In this document: positions 55,931 through 64,000 of the stretch, one piece after another
Layout: each line of letters begins with the position of its first letter
Numbering within the stretch: the stretch's first letter is position 1
Assembly (NCBI GenBank): GCA_023667095.1
Contig: JAMPAT010000016.1
Location: 1 to 64,000, forward strand
DNA length: 64,000 nucleotides
Origin: Bacteroidales bacterium
GTDB lineage: Bacteria > Bacteroidota > Bacteroidia > Bacteroidales > UBA932
Direction of reading: 5' to 3'
Notes under the pieces: model-generated
The model's input: only the letters and a program-made list of their open reading frames with translations
Told to the model about the DNA's origin: nothing
Databases searched by the model: none
Position numbers and translations under genes: made by a program

Positions 55931-57636
55931 TGATGAACCGCTTGCAGATTGCTTTATATTTGACCGTGGCAGCTTGTTCACTTATGGCGACAGGTTGCTG
56001 CGGCAGTCATCTCAGTACGGTGTCGGAACTTGGTGAGATTCCAGGTGCTCCTGCTTCCCATGTCGGCCTGGAGCAATATAGCCGGCTTCAGCCTGTCTTC
56101 GTGCAGACCATAGGGAAAGATGTACTCAGTATGGAGAAGACCGCAATCTATCCGCGTATCAAGAAGATGTCGGACGGCCGCTTTCTGATGATCTGTCAGG
56201 AGGGGAGGATAGCATCCAGGATTTTCTGGTATGTCAGTGACAATCTCCGTGACTGGAAATGCTGCGGTGAACTGTTCTCTCCATATCCGGTGGAGACTTC
56301 CTTGGGAGAGGACACACGCTGTTTCACAACTGCCGATGCCGTGGTGCTTGATAACGGTGATATTCTCGTTGTGTGTTCATACCGGGCTGCAAAAGGATAT
56401 AAAAACAGAGTTGACTGCGGACTTATGATGAAACGCAGCTCCGACAATGCCTTGACCTGGACTGACGGGGAAGTGATATTTGAGGGAACCAACTGGGAAC
56501 CCTTCCTGCTTCAGCTGCCAGATGGCCGAGTGCAATGCTATTTCACCGATAACAATCCTATTACACGCAATTCCGGCACTTCTGTCATGGTATCTGACGA
56601 CATGGGAGCTACATGGGGAAAGCATTACAGGTGTTCACGTCAGTTCAAATATTTTGACAAAGGAGAGAATATCTACACTGACCAGATGCCTTCATTCAGT
56701 GTGCTTTCTTACGGAAAGACAATCTTCGGCTTTCTGGAGGCAAGGCTCGAACCTGACGGCCCGCAGGGCAAGAGCAGATTCTTGATGTCGCTCGTATATA
56801 ACGACGGGCTTGACTGGGAGGATATTGGGGAAGATTCTGAAGGCCCGGCAAGACGTGAAACGAATATATTGGATGGCTGTGCCGGATATACGGCAGTGTT
56901 TCCGTCAGGGGAGACCCTTATATCATCTAATATCCATCAGCTTTTCAGCATGAAGGTCGGCAATGCCGATGCAACTGTCTTCAACGGACGCAGCTGGGTG
57001 GAAGACTGGTATCAGCCTTTTCCTGAGAAAGGATACTGGGGCTCGACTGAGGTCGTCTGTCCTCATAAAGTGGTAGGGGCTATGCACTGCGAAGACGGAA
57101 TCCAGATGGGGCTTTTCTACCTCAATCATGCCATAGAGGCATCTGCACGCAAGATTAGGCTGGACGGGCGCAACGCTGACTGGAAAGGGGTTGACGATGC
57201 CTTGTTCATAGGTGGAGACATGTGCTCCTGTGTATTCCGGGCAGCAGAATCAGACGGACGGCTATACATGCTTGCAGAATGTGTCTGTGGAGATGAAAAT
57301 CCTGCCATTGTGCTGAATTTCAGTTCTGCCTGTGGCATTATGGAAATCGTTCTCACAAGGAACGGCAAGGTCTCGGGCTCTGATGCTGTGGAAGTTGCCG
57401 TCCGCAACGCGGAAACTGCCTGTGGCGATAAAGGCTTCGCCGCTGAACTTTCATTGCCTCTTGACTTGTTTGACGGGGAAAACATGGTGATGTTCAATGC
57501 CGGACTTGTTGAGGATGGTATTCTTGAGTCAGGAACTGTCAAGGGCGGTACAGTACATGGCTTCACATTCGCTGATGCGGACAATGCCGCAACCTGGCTG
57601 CCGATTATTTTAAACCACTCTGCTATGGCAGAGTAA
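55930..57636 (+). CDS. sialidase-fold (BNR) lipoprotein with CBM9-like C-terminus, paralogue 2
   Basis: About 568 residues with lipobox MATGC. It mirrors the protein at 52142: YPRIKKMSDGRFLMICQ, a degenerate Asp box RSSDNALTWTDG, IYTDQMPSFSVL, and a C-terminal WKGVDDALFIGGDM module ending TWLPIILN. Its second Asp box is weak (SDDMGATWG). One copy may be an enzyme and the other a surface binder, or they may differ in specificity. The start at 55930 overlaps the previous stop; the ATG at 55933 is equally possible. Confidence 0.8.
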   Translation: MMNRLQIALYLTVAACSLMATGCCGSHLSTVSELGEIPGAPASHVGLEQYSRLQPVFVQTIGKDVLSMEKTAIYPRIKKMSDGRFLMICQEGRIASRIFWYVSDNLRDWKCCGELFSPYPVETSLGEDTRCFTTADAVVLDNGDILVVCSYRAAKGYKNRVDCGLMMKRSSDNALTWTDGEVIFEGTNWEPFLLQLPDGRVQCYFTDNNPITRNSGTSVMVSDDMGATWGKHYRCSRQFKYFDKGENIYTDQMPSFSVLSYGKTIFGFLEARLEPDGPQGKSRFLMSLVYNDGLDWEDIGEDSEGPARRETNILDGCAGYTAVFPSGETLISSNIHQLFSMKVGNADATVFNGRSWVEDWYQPFPEKGYWGSTEVVCPHKVVGAMHCEDGIQMGLFYLNHAIEASARKIRLDGRNADWKGVDDALFIGGDMCSCVFRAAESDGRLYMLAECVCGDENPAIVLNFSSACGIMEIVLTRNGKVSGSDAVEVAVRNAETACGDKGFAAELSLPLDLFDGENMVMFNAGLVEDGILESGTVKGGTVHGFTFADADNAATWLPIILNHSAMAE

Positions 57637-57652
57637 AATTGTTAGTATTCTT

Positions 57653-60193
57653 ATGCGATTGAACAGGGATATTAAAAAGATTATCTTGCCTTTAGCTGCT
57701 GCGACTGCAGTTCCTGTGCCGTGTGGTGCAGGTGTTCATGACGGAAGCTGCCCTTATGATGACGGAAATGCCCGTAAAGGGAGCAGGCCGAATATAATAT
57801 TTATTTTTGCCGATGACCTTGGAGGAAAAGAACTTGGCTGCTGCGGGAATGTATTCAATGAGACTCCGGTTCTTGACAGCATGGCCAATCTCGGCGTATC
57901 TTTCTGCAACGGATATGCTTCTGCTCCGATTTCTTCGCCGTCACGTGCAGGGCTTCTTTCCGGCCAATATCCGGCAAGGAACGGAATTATGGATTTTATC
58001 AAGCCAAAGTCTTTGATCCATCTGGACACTTCTCTTGTTACCTTGCCAAAGGTTCTGTCTTCCAACGGTTACCATACATGTATCATAGGCAAGCTCCATT
58101 TGAGCGGCTATATTGACAATGGAGCACCGCTTCAGTGCAGACCGGAGGACTATGGCTTTGACGAAGTCATAATGACTGCTGACAGAAGTATCGGGAACGG
58201 CACTTATTTTTATCCTTATGACCACATAGATGGCCTTGACCTGGAACCGAGGCTGGAAGGGGAGCGCGAGTTCCTTGTGGACAGGATGAACCTGGAGGCT
58301 GTTGATTTTATCGACCGCAACACTGACAGGCCGTTTTTCCTGTATCTGAGCCATTATGCGGTGCACTCCCTTGTACATGGCGAACCTGGGCTTGTAGACC
58401 ATTTCAGGAGTAAGCCAGGGTGTGGCCACAGTGCTCCATCTAAGCAGAATCCGGAAAACGACCCATACAAAAAATGGCCTGCAGACTACAAGGCAAACTA
58501 CAACAACCCCCATCAGGCTGCTCAGCTGAAGGTTATGGACGAGGGGGTCGGGATGATTGTCGACAGATTGGAGAAGCTTGGAATGTTGGAGAATACAATA
58601 ATCATATTCACCAGCGACAACGGAGGCTCCAATGCCGTTACTGACAACGGTATACTGCGCGACGGGAAGGGCTCTCTATATGAGGGTGGAATCCGTGAGC
58701 CTGTGATTGTGTGGCAGAAAGGCAGAATCGAGGGCGGGAAAATTCTTGAAACTCCGATGTTCAATTGTGATTTCTATCCGACAATATGTGAATTGACAGG
58801 GACACCGCTTCCTGAGAATTATGTCCTTGATGGAGTTAGCCTTGTGCGTCCTTTAACAGGTGGCAAGGAAATCCACGGAAGACCTCTTTTCTGGCATTTC
58901 AATACACAGGAACGCAAGACGGGCGGGCGCAACTCATCGTCTGTACTTCTTGATGACTGGAAACTCGTGCGCTTCCATGACACTGGAGTGGATGAACTTT
59001 ATAACATCAGAAAGGATGAGGGTGAGACCATCAATCTCATAGATGTCGAGAAAAGGCAGGCCCGTAAACTGATTAAGCTTCTTGACGAGTGGGATGAGCA
59101 GTTTGTGCTCCCGACATTGAAGCCTTATGTCAGGAAATCGGACTATGGCAGACTGGCTTCCGGAGAACAGGCTCACCTTTACCGTATCAGCAATTCGCAT
59201 GGGGCTTCGATGGAAGTCACCGATTATGGATGTCGGATTGTAAGCATCAATATGCCAGACAATAAGGGCATTGTAGGGGATGTCGTGGTCGGGTACCTGG
59301 ACCTTGATTCCTTCGAAAATGGAGACAGGTTCATCGGTCCGGTCATAGGACGCTATGGCAACCGCATTGACCATGCCTCGTTTTCCCTTGATGGTGTCTT
59401 GTATGAACTTGACGCGAATGAAGTCCTTGCCGGGGAAAAGGTGCAGTGCCATGGCGGAACTGACGGCTTTGACCGATATGTCTGGGATGCAGAGATGATA
59501 ACAGAAAAGGAACGTGCAGGAGTACGTTTCCATCGTGTCAGTCCGGATGGGGAACAGGGATATCCCGGTAATTTGGATACCTATGTGACTTATTGGCTTA
59601 CAGAAGACAATACGGTAAAATTGGAATATTCAGCGACAACGGACGAACCTACTGTAGTGAATCTGTCCAACCATACATATTTCAACCTCAGCGGAGGACG
59701 TGGCGGCAATGTGATGTCCCATCTGCTTACAGTGCAGGCTGACAGCTGTGTGCAGAACAATCTGCACTATTGCCCTGATTTAGTGCTGCCTGTAGAGGGG
59801 AGCCCGTTCGATTTCCGCGAGCCGCACAGGATGGACTACAGGATTGATATGCCGAACCGTCATCTGGAAATAATGAAAGGAATGTCTGCCTGCTGGGTTC
59901 TTCGAGACTATGACGGCAGCATGAGAGAGGCTGCCAACCTTTATGACGGGCAGACCGGAAGAGGAATAAAAGTCTATACGACGGAGCCTGCCCTGCTGAC
60001 TTACACGGGACGCGGATTCAGCGAGGAAAAATATCCAGACGGCAAATACGGACCTATCGGGCAGTTCGGAGGAATGCTGCTTGAAACCATCCATTTCCCG
60101 GATTCTCCGAACCAGCCGCGGTTTCCGAGTACGGTGTTGCGGCCTGGAGAAAAATATTATTCAACAACGGAATTTCATTTCTATGTGAAATGA
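57653..60193 (+). CDS. sulfatase fused to aldose 1-epimerase
   Basis: An 846-residue secreted fusion. After a signal-like N-terminus, residues about 45-500 are an S1-type sulfatase: IIFIFADDLGG (Ca-binding Asp pair), SSPSRAGLLSGQYP with the Ser-type formylglycine signature SxPSR, IIGKLHLSG, and IIFTSDNGGSNAVTDNG plus GKGSLYEGGIREP. The Ser signature means maturation by an anaerobic radical-SAM enzyme (anSME) in trans. Residues about 505-846 are a galactose mutarotase: CHGGTDGFDRYVW, NLSNHTYFNLSGG (catalytic His), and LETIHFPDSPNQPRFP (catalytic Glu). It could desulfate a sugar and speed its anomer exchange. No stop or frameshift lies between the parts. Confidence 0.92.
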   Translation: MRLNRDIKKIILPLAAATAVPVPCGAGVHDGSCPYDDGNARKGSRPNIIFIFADDLGGKELGCCGNVFNETPVLDSMANLGVSFCNGYASAPISSPSRAGLLSGQYPARNGIMDFIKPKSLIHLDTSLVTLPKVLSSNGYHTCIIGKLHLSGYIDNGAPLQCRPEDYGFDEVIMTADRSIGNGTYFYPYDHIDGLDLEPRLEGEREFLVDRMNLEAVDFIDRNTDRPFFLYLSHYAVHSLVHGEPGLVDHFRSKPGCGHSAPSKQNPENDPYKKWPADYKANYNNPHQAAQLKVMDEGVGMIVDRLEKLGMLENTIIIFTSDNGGSNAVTDNGILRDGKGSLYEGGIREPVIVWQKGRIEGGKILETPMFNCDFYPTICELTGTPLPENYVLDGVSLVRPLTGGKEIHGRPLFWHFNTQERKTGGRNSSSVLLDDWKLVRFHDTGVDELYNIRKDEGETINLIDVEKRQARKLIKLLDEWDEQFVLPTLKPYVRKSDYGRLASGEQAHLYRISNSHGASMEVTDYGCRIVSINMPDNKGIVGDVVVGYLDLDSFENGDRFIGPVIGRYGNRIDHASFSLDGVLYELDANEVLAGEKVQCHGGTDGFDRYVWDAEMITEKERAGVRFHRVSPDGEQGYPGNLDTYVTYWLTEDNTVKLEYSATTDEPTVVNLSNHTYFNLSGGRGGNVMSHLLTVQADSCVQNNLHYCPDLVLPVEGSPFDFREPHRMDYRIDMPNRHLEIMKGMSACWVLRDYDGSMREAANLYDGQTGRGIKVYTTEPALLTYTGRGFSEEKYPDGKYGPIGQFGGMLLETIHFPDSPNQPRFPSTVLRPGEKYYSTTEFHFYVK

Positions 60194-60224
60194 TTGTTTT
60201 AAAACTTATTGTACCACAACTTTT

Positions 60225-60257
60225 AAACTGTCTCGGAATTATTGACTGAAACAGTTT
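60225..60257 (+). promoter_or_regulatory. weak hairpin between sulfatase and DUF4886 genes
   Basis: AAACTGT (60225-60231) and ACAGTTT (60251-60257) pair over 7 bp around a 19-nt loop and are followed by TTCAAA. This could be a weak terminator or attenuator that lowers expression of the last gene. Confidence 0.3.
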
Positions 60258-60276
60258 TTCAAATTACACTATTACT

Positions 60277-62031
60277 ATGTTAGTTAAAAAATCATTGAAA
60301 TGGCTGCTTGTTCCCCTGATGTTTTTGGGAGCAGTCTCATGTTCGGCAAAACCGGAACCCGGACCTGGGGAGGATACAGGTAATGGACCGGAATGTTTAT
60401 CTTTTGATATTGAGAGGGTTGACTCTCTCAACAGAGTTTGCAACTATGCCTTGTCCGTATCTTACGGGGATGACGGCTCAATGGAAATCGCTCTTTTGCG
60501 CGATGGAGAGACTATATCTGTCTCTTCCGATGATTTGGAAGCTGGCCTTAAGGTTGAGGATAAAGGGCGTTATCTGCTGTTCTCTATGCCAGGCAAGGGA
60601 GAAACTGTGCTCGGAAGCGACATTCAGATGACATACAATCCTCCATTGCGTACACTGGAATCAGGCGGAACCTTGAATATCCTGTGCATAGGAAACAGCC
60701 TTACAGCAGATACCGTGGAACATCTTCCGAGAATGCTCAAAAGCATGGGTATCGGCAATGTCAATATTGATGTCGTATATCATGGCGGTTGGTCTTTGCT
60801 CAATCACTGGACAAATTTCAAGGATATAAAATGCTCGCGCTATGTCTATGAGGCAGGCAAGGATGACTGGACAGAGTTTGACCCGAATGCCTTGGACGAC
60901 TGCGGTGCAGACATTCTTTCTTTGAGGGAATATGATGTGGTTACTTTTCAGGACGACACCCGTACCAATTGCGTGGGATGGTCTGCTGAGGCGAAGGCAG
61001 CTTTTCTTGAACTGGTTGACTATGTCCATCATTCGCAGCCGTCACATCGTCCGAGCATAGTATATTTTGCTCCGCATTGCCCTGCAGCCAAGCTTTACGG
61101 TTCCAAGAACGCGATTCTTTGGGAAGTGTTTGACGGTGACCAGAAAGAATGTTATGAGGCATTCTCTTCTCAAATCAGGACTGTGTTGTCTGAAACACCG
61201 GTAGACCTGTTCTTCTCAAACGCTACTGCTGTGCAGAACCTCCGTACATCCACCCTCAATGACAGTCATCCGCTTGACCTTAGCCGTGACGGAACGCACT
61301 CGGACTATGGCGTTACACGGTTTTGTGAGTCCGTCATGTTTTTCCAGTCCATACTCAAGCCTTGCCTAGGAGTGGATATCGCTTCCTGCAATTATGCTTA
61401 CGACAAGAGCGAATCAACTCCTGGAAAATGTGCGACACCGGTAGATGATTTTACTCGTCCTGTTGCTGTCGAGGCTGCATTGAATGCCATTGAAGAACCT
61501 TTCTCAATAACGAGAATGTCTCCGGAAAAGCTTCCTATTGAGGGACTTGTGAATTATGTGCTGACTTTCTGTGAGTATCCGATGACACTCAATGCAGAGA
61601 ATGGCGGTGAATGCAGGCTCAGGAATGCAGGAAGCCCAGTAGGACTTGACTGGACAATAAAAGGTGAGGCACCGACCGGAGTCTTCAAAATCATTGACGG
61701 GTCATCCAGCGGACGTCTGAAAATAGGCAACAATTCTGATATTATAGATCCGTTTATTCTCCAGACGGATGGACTTGCCGGGAAGAAAATCTCAAAGGTG
61801 TCCATCTGGATGTCAAGCGGTGTCTCATCAAAACTGTCCAAGGTGTCAATAGATATAGGTGATACAGAATGTCTTGCAGAGACTGAAGTCGCATTGAGCG
61901 TTACCAGTACAAAGAAAACCGGTTTTGAATATACCGCAGATTGCAGCAAATCCACAGGTGGCGAAGTCAAGATAACTGTGCGCTCCACTGCCGCATTCTA
62001 TATTTACAAGGTCTATATAGATTACGAATAG
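60277..62031 (+). CDS. DUF4886 SGNH-fold lipoprotein
   Basis: A 584-residue lipoprotein (lipobox AVSC, Cys22). Residues about 125-400 form a DUF4886/SGNH-type hydrolase: ILCIGNSLTADTVEHLPRM (nucleophile Ser in GNS) and DLSRDGTHSDYGVTRF (Asp-His). A C-terminal beta-sandwich (about 460-584) looks like a carbohydrate-binding or adhesion module. DUF4886 proteins are predicted glycan deacylases. It closes the HTCS operon and may remove acyl groups from the same glycan that the sulfatase desulfates. Confidence 0.85.
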   Translation: MLVKKSLKWLLVPLMFLGAVSCSAKPEPGPGEDTGNGPECLSFDIERVDSLNRVCNYALSVSYGDDGSMEIALLRDGETISVSSDDLEAGLKVEDKGRYLLFSMPGKGETVLGSDIQMTYNPPLRTLESGGTLNILCIGNSLTADTVEHLPRMLKSMGIGNVNIDVVYHGGWSLLNHWTNFKDIKCSRYVYEAGKDDWTEFDPNALDDCGADILSLREYDVVTFQDDTRTNCVGWSAEAKAAFLELVDYVHHSQPSHRPSIVYFAPHCPAAKLYGSKNAILWEVFDGDQKECYEAFSSQIRTVLSETPVDLFFSNATAVQNLRTSTLNDSHPLDLSRDGTHSDYGVTRFCESVMFFQSILKPCLGVDIASCNYAYDKSESTPGKCATPVDDFTRPVAVEAALNAIEEPFSITRMSPEKLPIEGLVNYVLTFCEYPMTLNAENGGECRLRNAGSPVGLDWTIKGEAPTGVFKIIDGSSSGRLKIGNNSDIIDPFILQTDGLAGKKISKVSIWMSSGVSSKLSKVSIDIGDTECLAETEVALSVTSTKKTGFEYTADCSKSTGGEVKITVRSTAAFYIYKVYIDYE

Positions 62032-62089
62032 GTACATTCGCTGAATTTACTCTGTTCTTAGGACAATTGGCTTCTTTCTGAAAACTGGA

Positions 62090-62126
62090 TGAGGTTGACC
62101 TGAAAATTATATTTAGGTCAACCTCA
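62090..62126. terminator. bidirectional terminator between locus F and the Rpn gene
   Basis: TGAGGTTGACCT (62090-62101) and AGGTCAACCTCA (62115-62126) form a perfect 12-bp stem with a 13-nt loop. It lies 58 nt after the DUF4886 stop and 52 nt beyond the Rpn stop on the other strand. Confidence 0.75.
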
Positions 62127-62178
62127 CATTTATTTACTGATAATTACATTTTAGAATTTTGCCTTTGCTTTTAACATA

Positions 62179-63051
62179 CTAAAGCTTGGCAAGTATTTCT
62201 GCTGCAAGACCTGTAATATCTTGAATATCTGATATTGACAAGCCTTTGTTCTTCATGGTTTTTGCGATTTCAAGATTACGCTTTGCTTCACCTTTCTTCT
62301 CTCCTTCCGCCAGTCCTTCCTCGCGTCCTTCCAGCCTGCTGTATTCGATCTGGTTCAATATGTCCTGCTGTGTAGTCATGTCGTATGCGTAATTAAGAAT
62401 TTCATCGGCGGTAAAGCTATCCGTTTTCGTAGAATTATGCAACATGGCGAACATCTCGTCATCATCTTTCTCGGGGATGTCGTCAAGATTTGTCATGTTG
62501 TGCAGATAATAGCAGAACCGTTCGAGCTTTGTCCCCTCGCGGGCCTGTTCCTTGGTCACTTTCGGCAGCTCCAGCATGATGATTTTCAGGCGGTCGGTCA
62601 GGTATTCACCAGGATTGTCAACATCAACAAGCATGTACTTGTACATGAACTTATTGTCATGCCCGACGGAACTGTCCTTATGATATATAAAGTTCATCAG
62701 TGCAATGACATATACCGGCCTGTAGTCGAAGCTGCGGTGTCCCTTCCCGAGCTGCTGGAGGATTGCAAAGGACGAGTAGTACAGCAGCCTGTTGCCGAAA
62801 TACATGTCGTTTGCACGCTGCACCTCCACAATGAACCTGCTCCCGTCACCGGAGACGCATTCCACGTCAATGCGGACATCGGCTTTCTCTGCGAATGGGT
62901 TTACATGCTCTGTCTGTGTGTACTCAATAGACTGGATGTCGTGCTCGGGGAGGATTTCCCTAAGCAGCAGGAACAGCATGCGTTTCCACTTTTCGTTACC
63001 AAAGGCTCTCTTAAACCTCGTGAGCGTCCCGGCAAACTGCCCAGTGGGCAT
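62179..63051 (-). CDS. Rpn-family PD-(D/E)XK nuclease / transposase-like protein
   Basis: A 290-residue protein of the group annotated as PD-(D/E)XK nuclease family transposase. The nuclease core is ADVRIDVECVSGDGSRFIVEVQRAN (Asp, then Glu-x-Gln in place of ExK, usual for this family), preceded by TRFKRAFGNEKWKRMLFLLL. The C-terminal end has a charged coiled region (GREEGLAEGEKKGEAKRN) and a short helical tail. Members are spread by horizontal transfer and promote RecA-independent recombination in E. coli. The N-terminus is shorter than usual: the NPxTDxGFK start is replaced by PTGQFAGTLTRFK. Confidence 0.85.
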   Translation of the reverse strand: MPTGQFAGTLTRFKRAFGNEKWKRMLFLLLREILPEHDIQSIEYTQTEHVNPFAEKADVRIDVECVSGDGSRFIVEVQRANDMYFGNRLLYYSSFAILQQLGKGHRSFDYRPVYVIALMNFIYHKDSSVGHDNKFMYKYMLVDVDNPGEYLTDRLKIIMLELPKVTKEQAREGTKLERFCYYLHNMTNLDDIPEKDDDEMFAMLHNSTKTDSFTADEILNYAYDMTTQQDILNQIEYSRLEGREEGLAEGEKKGEAKRNLEIAKTMKNKGLSISDIQDITGLAAEILAKL

Positions 63052-63211
63052 TTGCAGCGAGCAGTCGACGGCAGTCGAACTCCATCATCAAATCAGCAAA
63101 CTTCGGCAGCCTGATTTCCCCTGATTCGATTGCCCTCCTGATCCTCTGTCTCTCCTCCTCGTCCGGCCTTCTTCCGAAAACCGGGACGTTCACTTTCCTG
63201 TAATTCTCCAT
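63011..63211 (-). CDS. small ORF upstream of and overlapping the Rpn gene
   Basis: About 66 residues starting MENYRKVNVPVFGRRPDEE with a charged helical middle (EEERQRIRRAIESGEI). The frame extends 41 nt into the Rpn gene. It may be a small protein co-transcribed with the nuclease or a leftover of a longer, frameshifted N-terminus. I recognise no family. Confidence 0.35.
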   Translation of the reverse strand: MENYRKVNVPVFGRRPDEEERQRIRRAIESGEIRLPKFADLMMEFDCRRLLAANAHWAVCRDAHEV

Positions 63212-63502
63212 AAACATCACTCTTTGCTTGTCATATTGCCCCATACCAGATGCCTCACCATAAAAAACAAACACTTATCTGTGCCATCTGTTCATCAAAA
63301 CATGACGGTCATCAATGCCAATGCTGCGGGCAAAACGATCCTGCCACATATACCATTTCCTTTTCTATCGGAATCGTCCACCTGCCGGGACTTTCTGCAA
63401 ATCTCCGGCAACTTATCCGTGTTCGCAAAAAGGTATACGGATAACTTTCAGAATCGCCCTTGCAGGTGTCTGAAGTGGAGTTTTTTATGACGCAAATCAT
63501 GG

Positions 63503-63518
63503 ATTTTGGCACCAAAAT
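63503..63518. promoter_or_regulatory. 16-bp palindrome in the right-end intergenic region
   Basis: ATTTTGG-CA-CCAAAAT is symmetrical over 7 bp on each side. It contains TTTGGCAC, which recurs at 63900 and, inverted, at 63957. A dimeric regulator site is possible. Confidence 0.4.
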
Positions 63519-63898
63519 TTCCTGTGCTTCCGCCTTAAGGGCAAACAATTTTCTGATTCACAGAAGAATATGCAGGAGCAGGAAAATTATCCGTTTTTTC
63601 TTCAGCACGAAAGCAATTGAAAAAAATCAAAACTTTTTCATGTCACCGGCATAAACATATCAGTGGTCTTTCATCATGAATGTACAATCAACTGAAATTC
63701 AGGATGGATTTACAGAAGCTTATAAGGACTTGTCGCGTTCCTGATTGGCAGCAAACTTTCTATATTTGAATTTGCAACATCTATCTGCCCGGTACCATTC
63801 AATTCCCCAAAACAATAATCCGGAAAGTACGCGGCTGCACCATGCCATGGGCTATCCCTGCATGGAGGAGTAAAATTCAGATGATATGTTTTTCGGCC

Positions 63899-63991
63899 GT
63901 TTGGCACAGCGAAAAATCACACATAACTGACCGTCAGCAAATTATAAAAACCGAACGTGCCAAACAGCAAGATTTTTTTACCGTTGGGCAC
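63899..63991. repeat. GTTTGGCAC motif in three copies
   Basis: GTTTGGCAC at 63899-63907, its inverse GTGCCAAAC at 63957-63965 and the variant GTTGGGCAC at 63983-63991. The outer two are direct and the middle one is inverted. They may precede a gene beyond the right edge. Confidence 0.5.
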
Positions 63992-64000
63992 GCGACAAAA

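Larger units (their letters stand above)
63275..64000. other. gene-poor right end
   Basis: No convincing gene lies in this stretch. Short open frames on both strands have no recognisable domain. The palindrome at 63503 and the TTTGGCAC-type repeats near the end are the only structures seen. Confidence 0.5.

Noticed and set aside
63460..63907. Short open frames on both strands at the right end
   Set aside because: They have no domain, no good start context, and unusual composition; no support beyond being open.
1..64000. CRISPR arrays, insertion sequences with terminal repeats, rRNA genes, prophage
   Set aside because: I looked for regularly spaced repeats, DDE transposases with flanking inverted repeats, rRNA and phage genes and saw none; the Rpn-type protein is the only transposase-related gene.

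Overview
The window comes from the chromosome of a Bacteroidota bacterium, most likely a gut-type member of the Bacteroidales. Evidence: three SusC/SusD pairs, FecR-controlled and hybrid two-component (HTCS) regulators, many lipoprotein signal peptides, a Bacteroidota-type promoter consensus (TTTG, about 19 nt, TAnnTTTG) in front of several units, and str-operon genes without tuf. GC content looks intermediate, with no obvious block of foreign composition. I cannot place it to species.

Layout. (A) 337-10467, plus strand: a polysaccharide-utilisation-like locus run by an ECF sigma factor and a FecR anti-sigma factor. It holds a SusC with an STN signalling domain, a SusD, a BACON/DUF5689 surface lipoprotein and an endonuclease/exonuclease/phosphatase-fold lipoprotein, and it contains no glycoside hydrolase. 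(B) 10648-19050, minus strand: ferritin, a complete histidine-degradation operon (ftcD-hutU-hutH-hutI, formamide-free route through formiminoglutamate and tetrahydrofolate), and a DUF3298-type lipoprotein. (C) 19196-34609, plus strand: a Fic protein with a C-terminal winged helix, flanked by two near-identical 42-bp repeats. A mannose-glycan locus follows: SGNH hydrolase, a giant GH38-like/GH92 fusion, SusC, SusD, a beta-propeller lipoprotein and two small surface lipoproteins. (D) 34696-38390, plus strand: rpsL-rpsG-fusA-rpsJ and then a tRNA with CAT anticodon. (E) 38544-39006: a RelB-like antitoxin and a frameshifted YafQ-type toxin. (F) 39107-62031, plus strand: an HTCS regulator interrupted at a run of ten G, then a long locus with DUF5107-TPR protein, clan-A glycosidase, SusC, SusD, two related sialidase-fold/CBM9-like proteins, a fimbrillin/FISUMP-type lipoprotein, a sulfatase fused to an aldose 1-epimerase, and a DUF4886 SGNH lipoprotein. 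(G) 62179-64000: an Rpn-family PD-(D/E)XK nuclease on the minus strand and about 0.7 kb without a convincing gene.

How the parts fit. The three Sus-type loci should bind glycans or glycoconjugates at the surface, import fragments through SusC/SusD, and trim them with secreted enzymes. Locus C points to alpha-mannose-rich glycans. Locus F points to a sulfated, possibly galactose- or hexose-containing host or algal glycan. Locus A points to a phosphodiester-containing substrate.

The most interesting signals are these: G-homopolymers inside two dedicated regulators (G8 in the sigma factor, frame intact; G10 in the HTCS, frame broken by one base), which suggests phase-variable control; two unusual enzyme fusions (GH38-like with GH92, sulfatase with mutarotase); and a Fic-HTH gene bracketed by repeated operator-like sequences. 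All functional calls are from reading the sequence; no database search was run.
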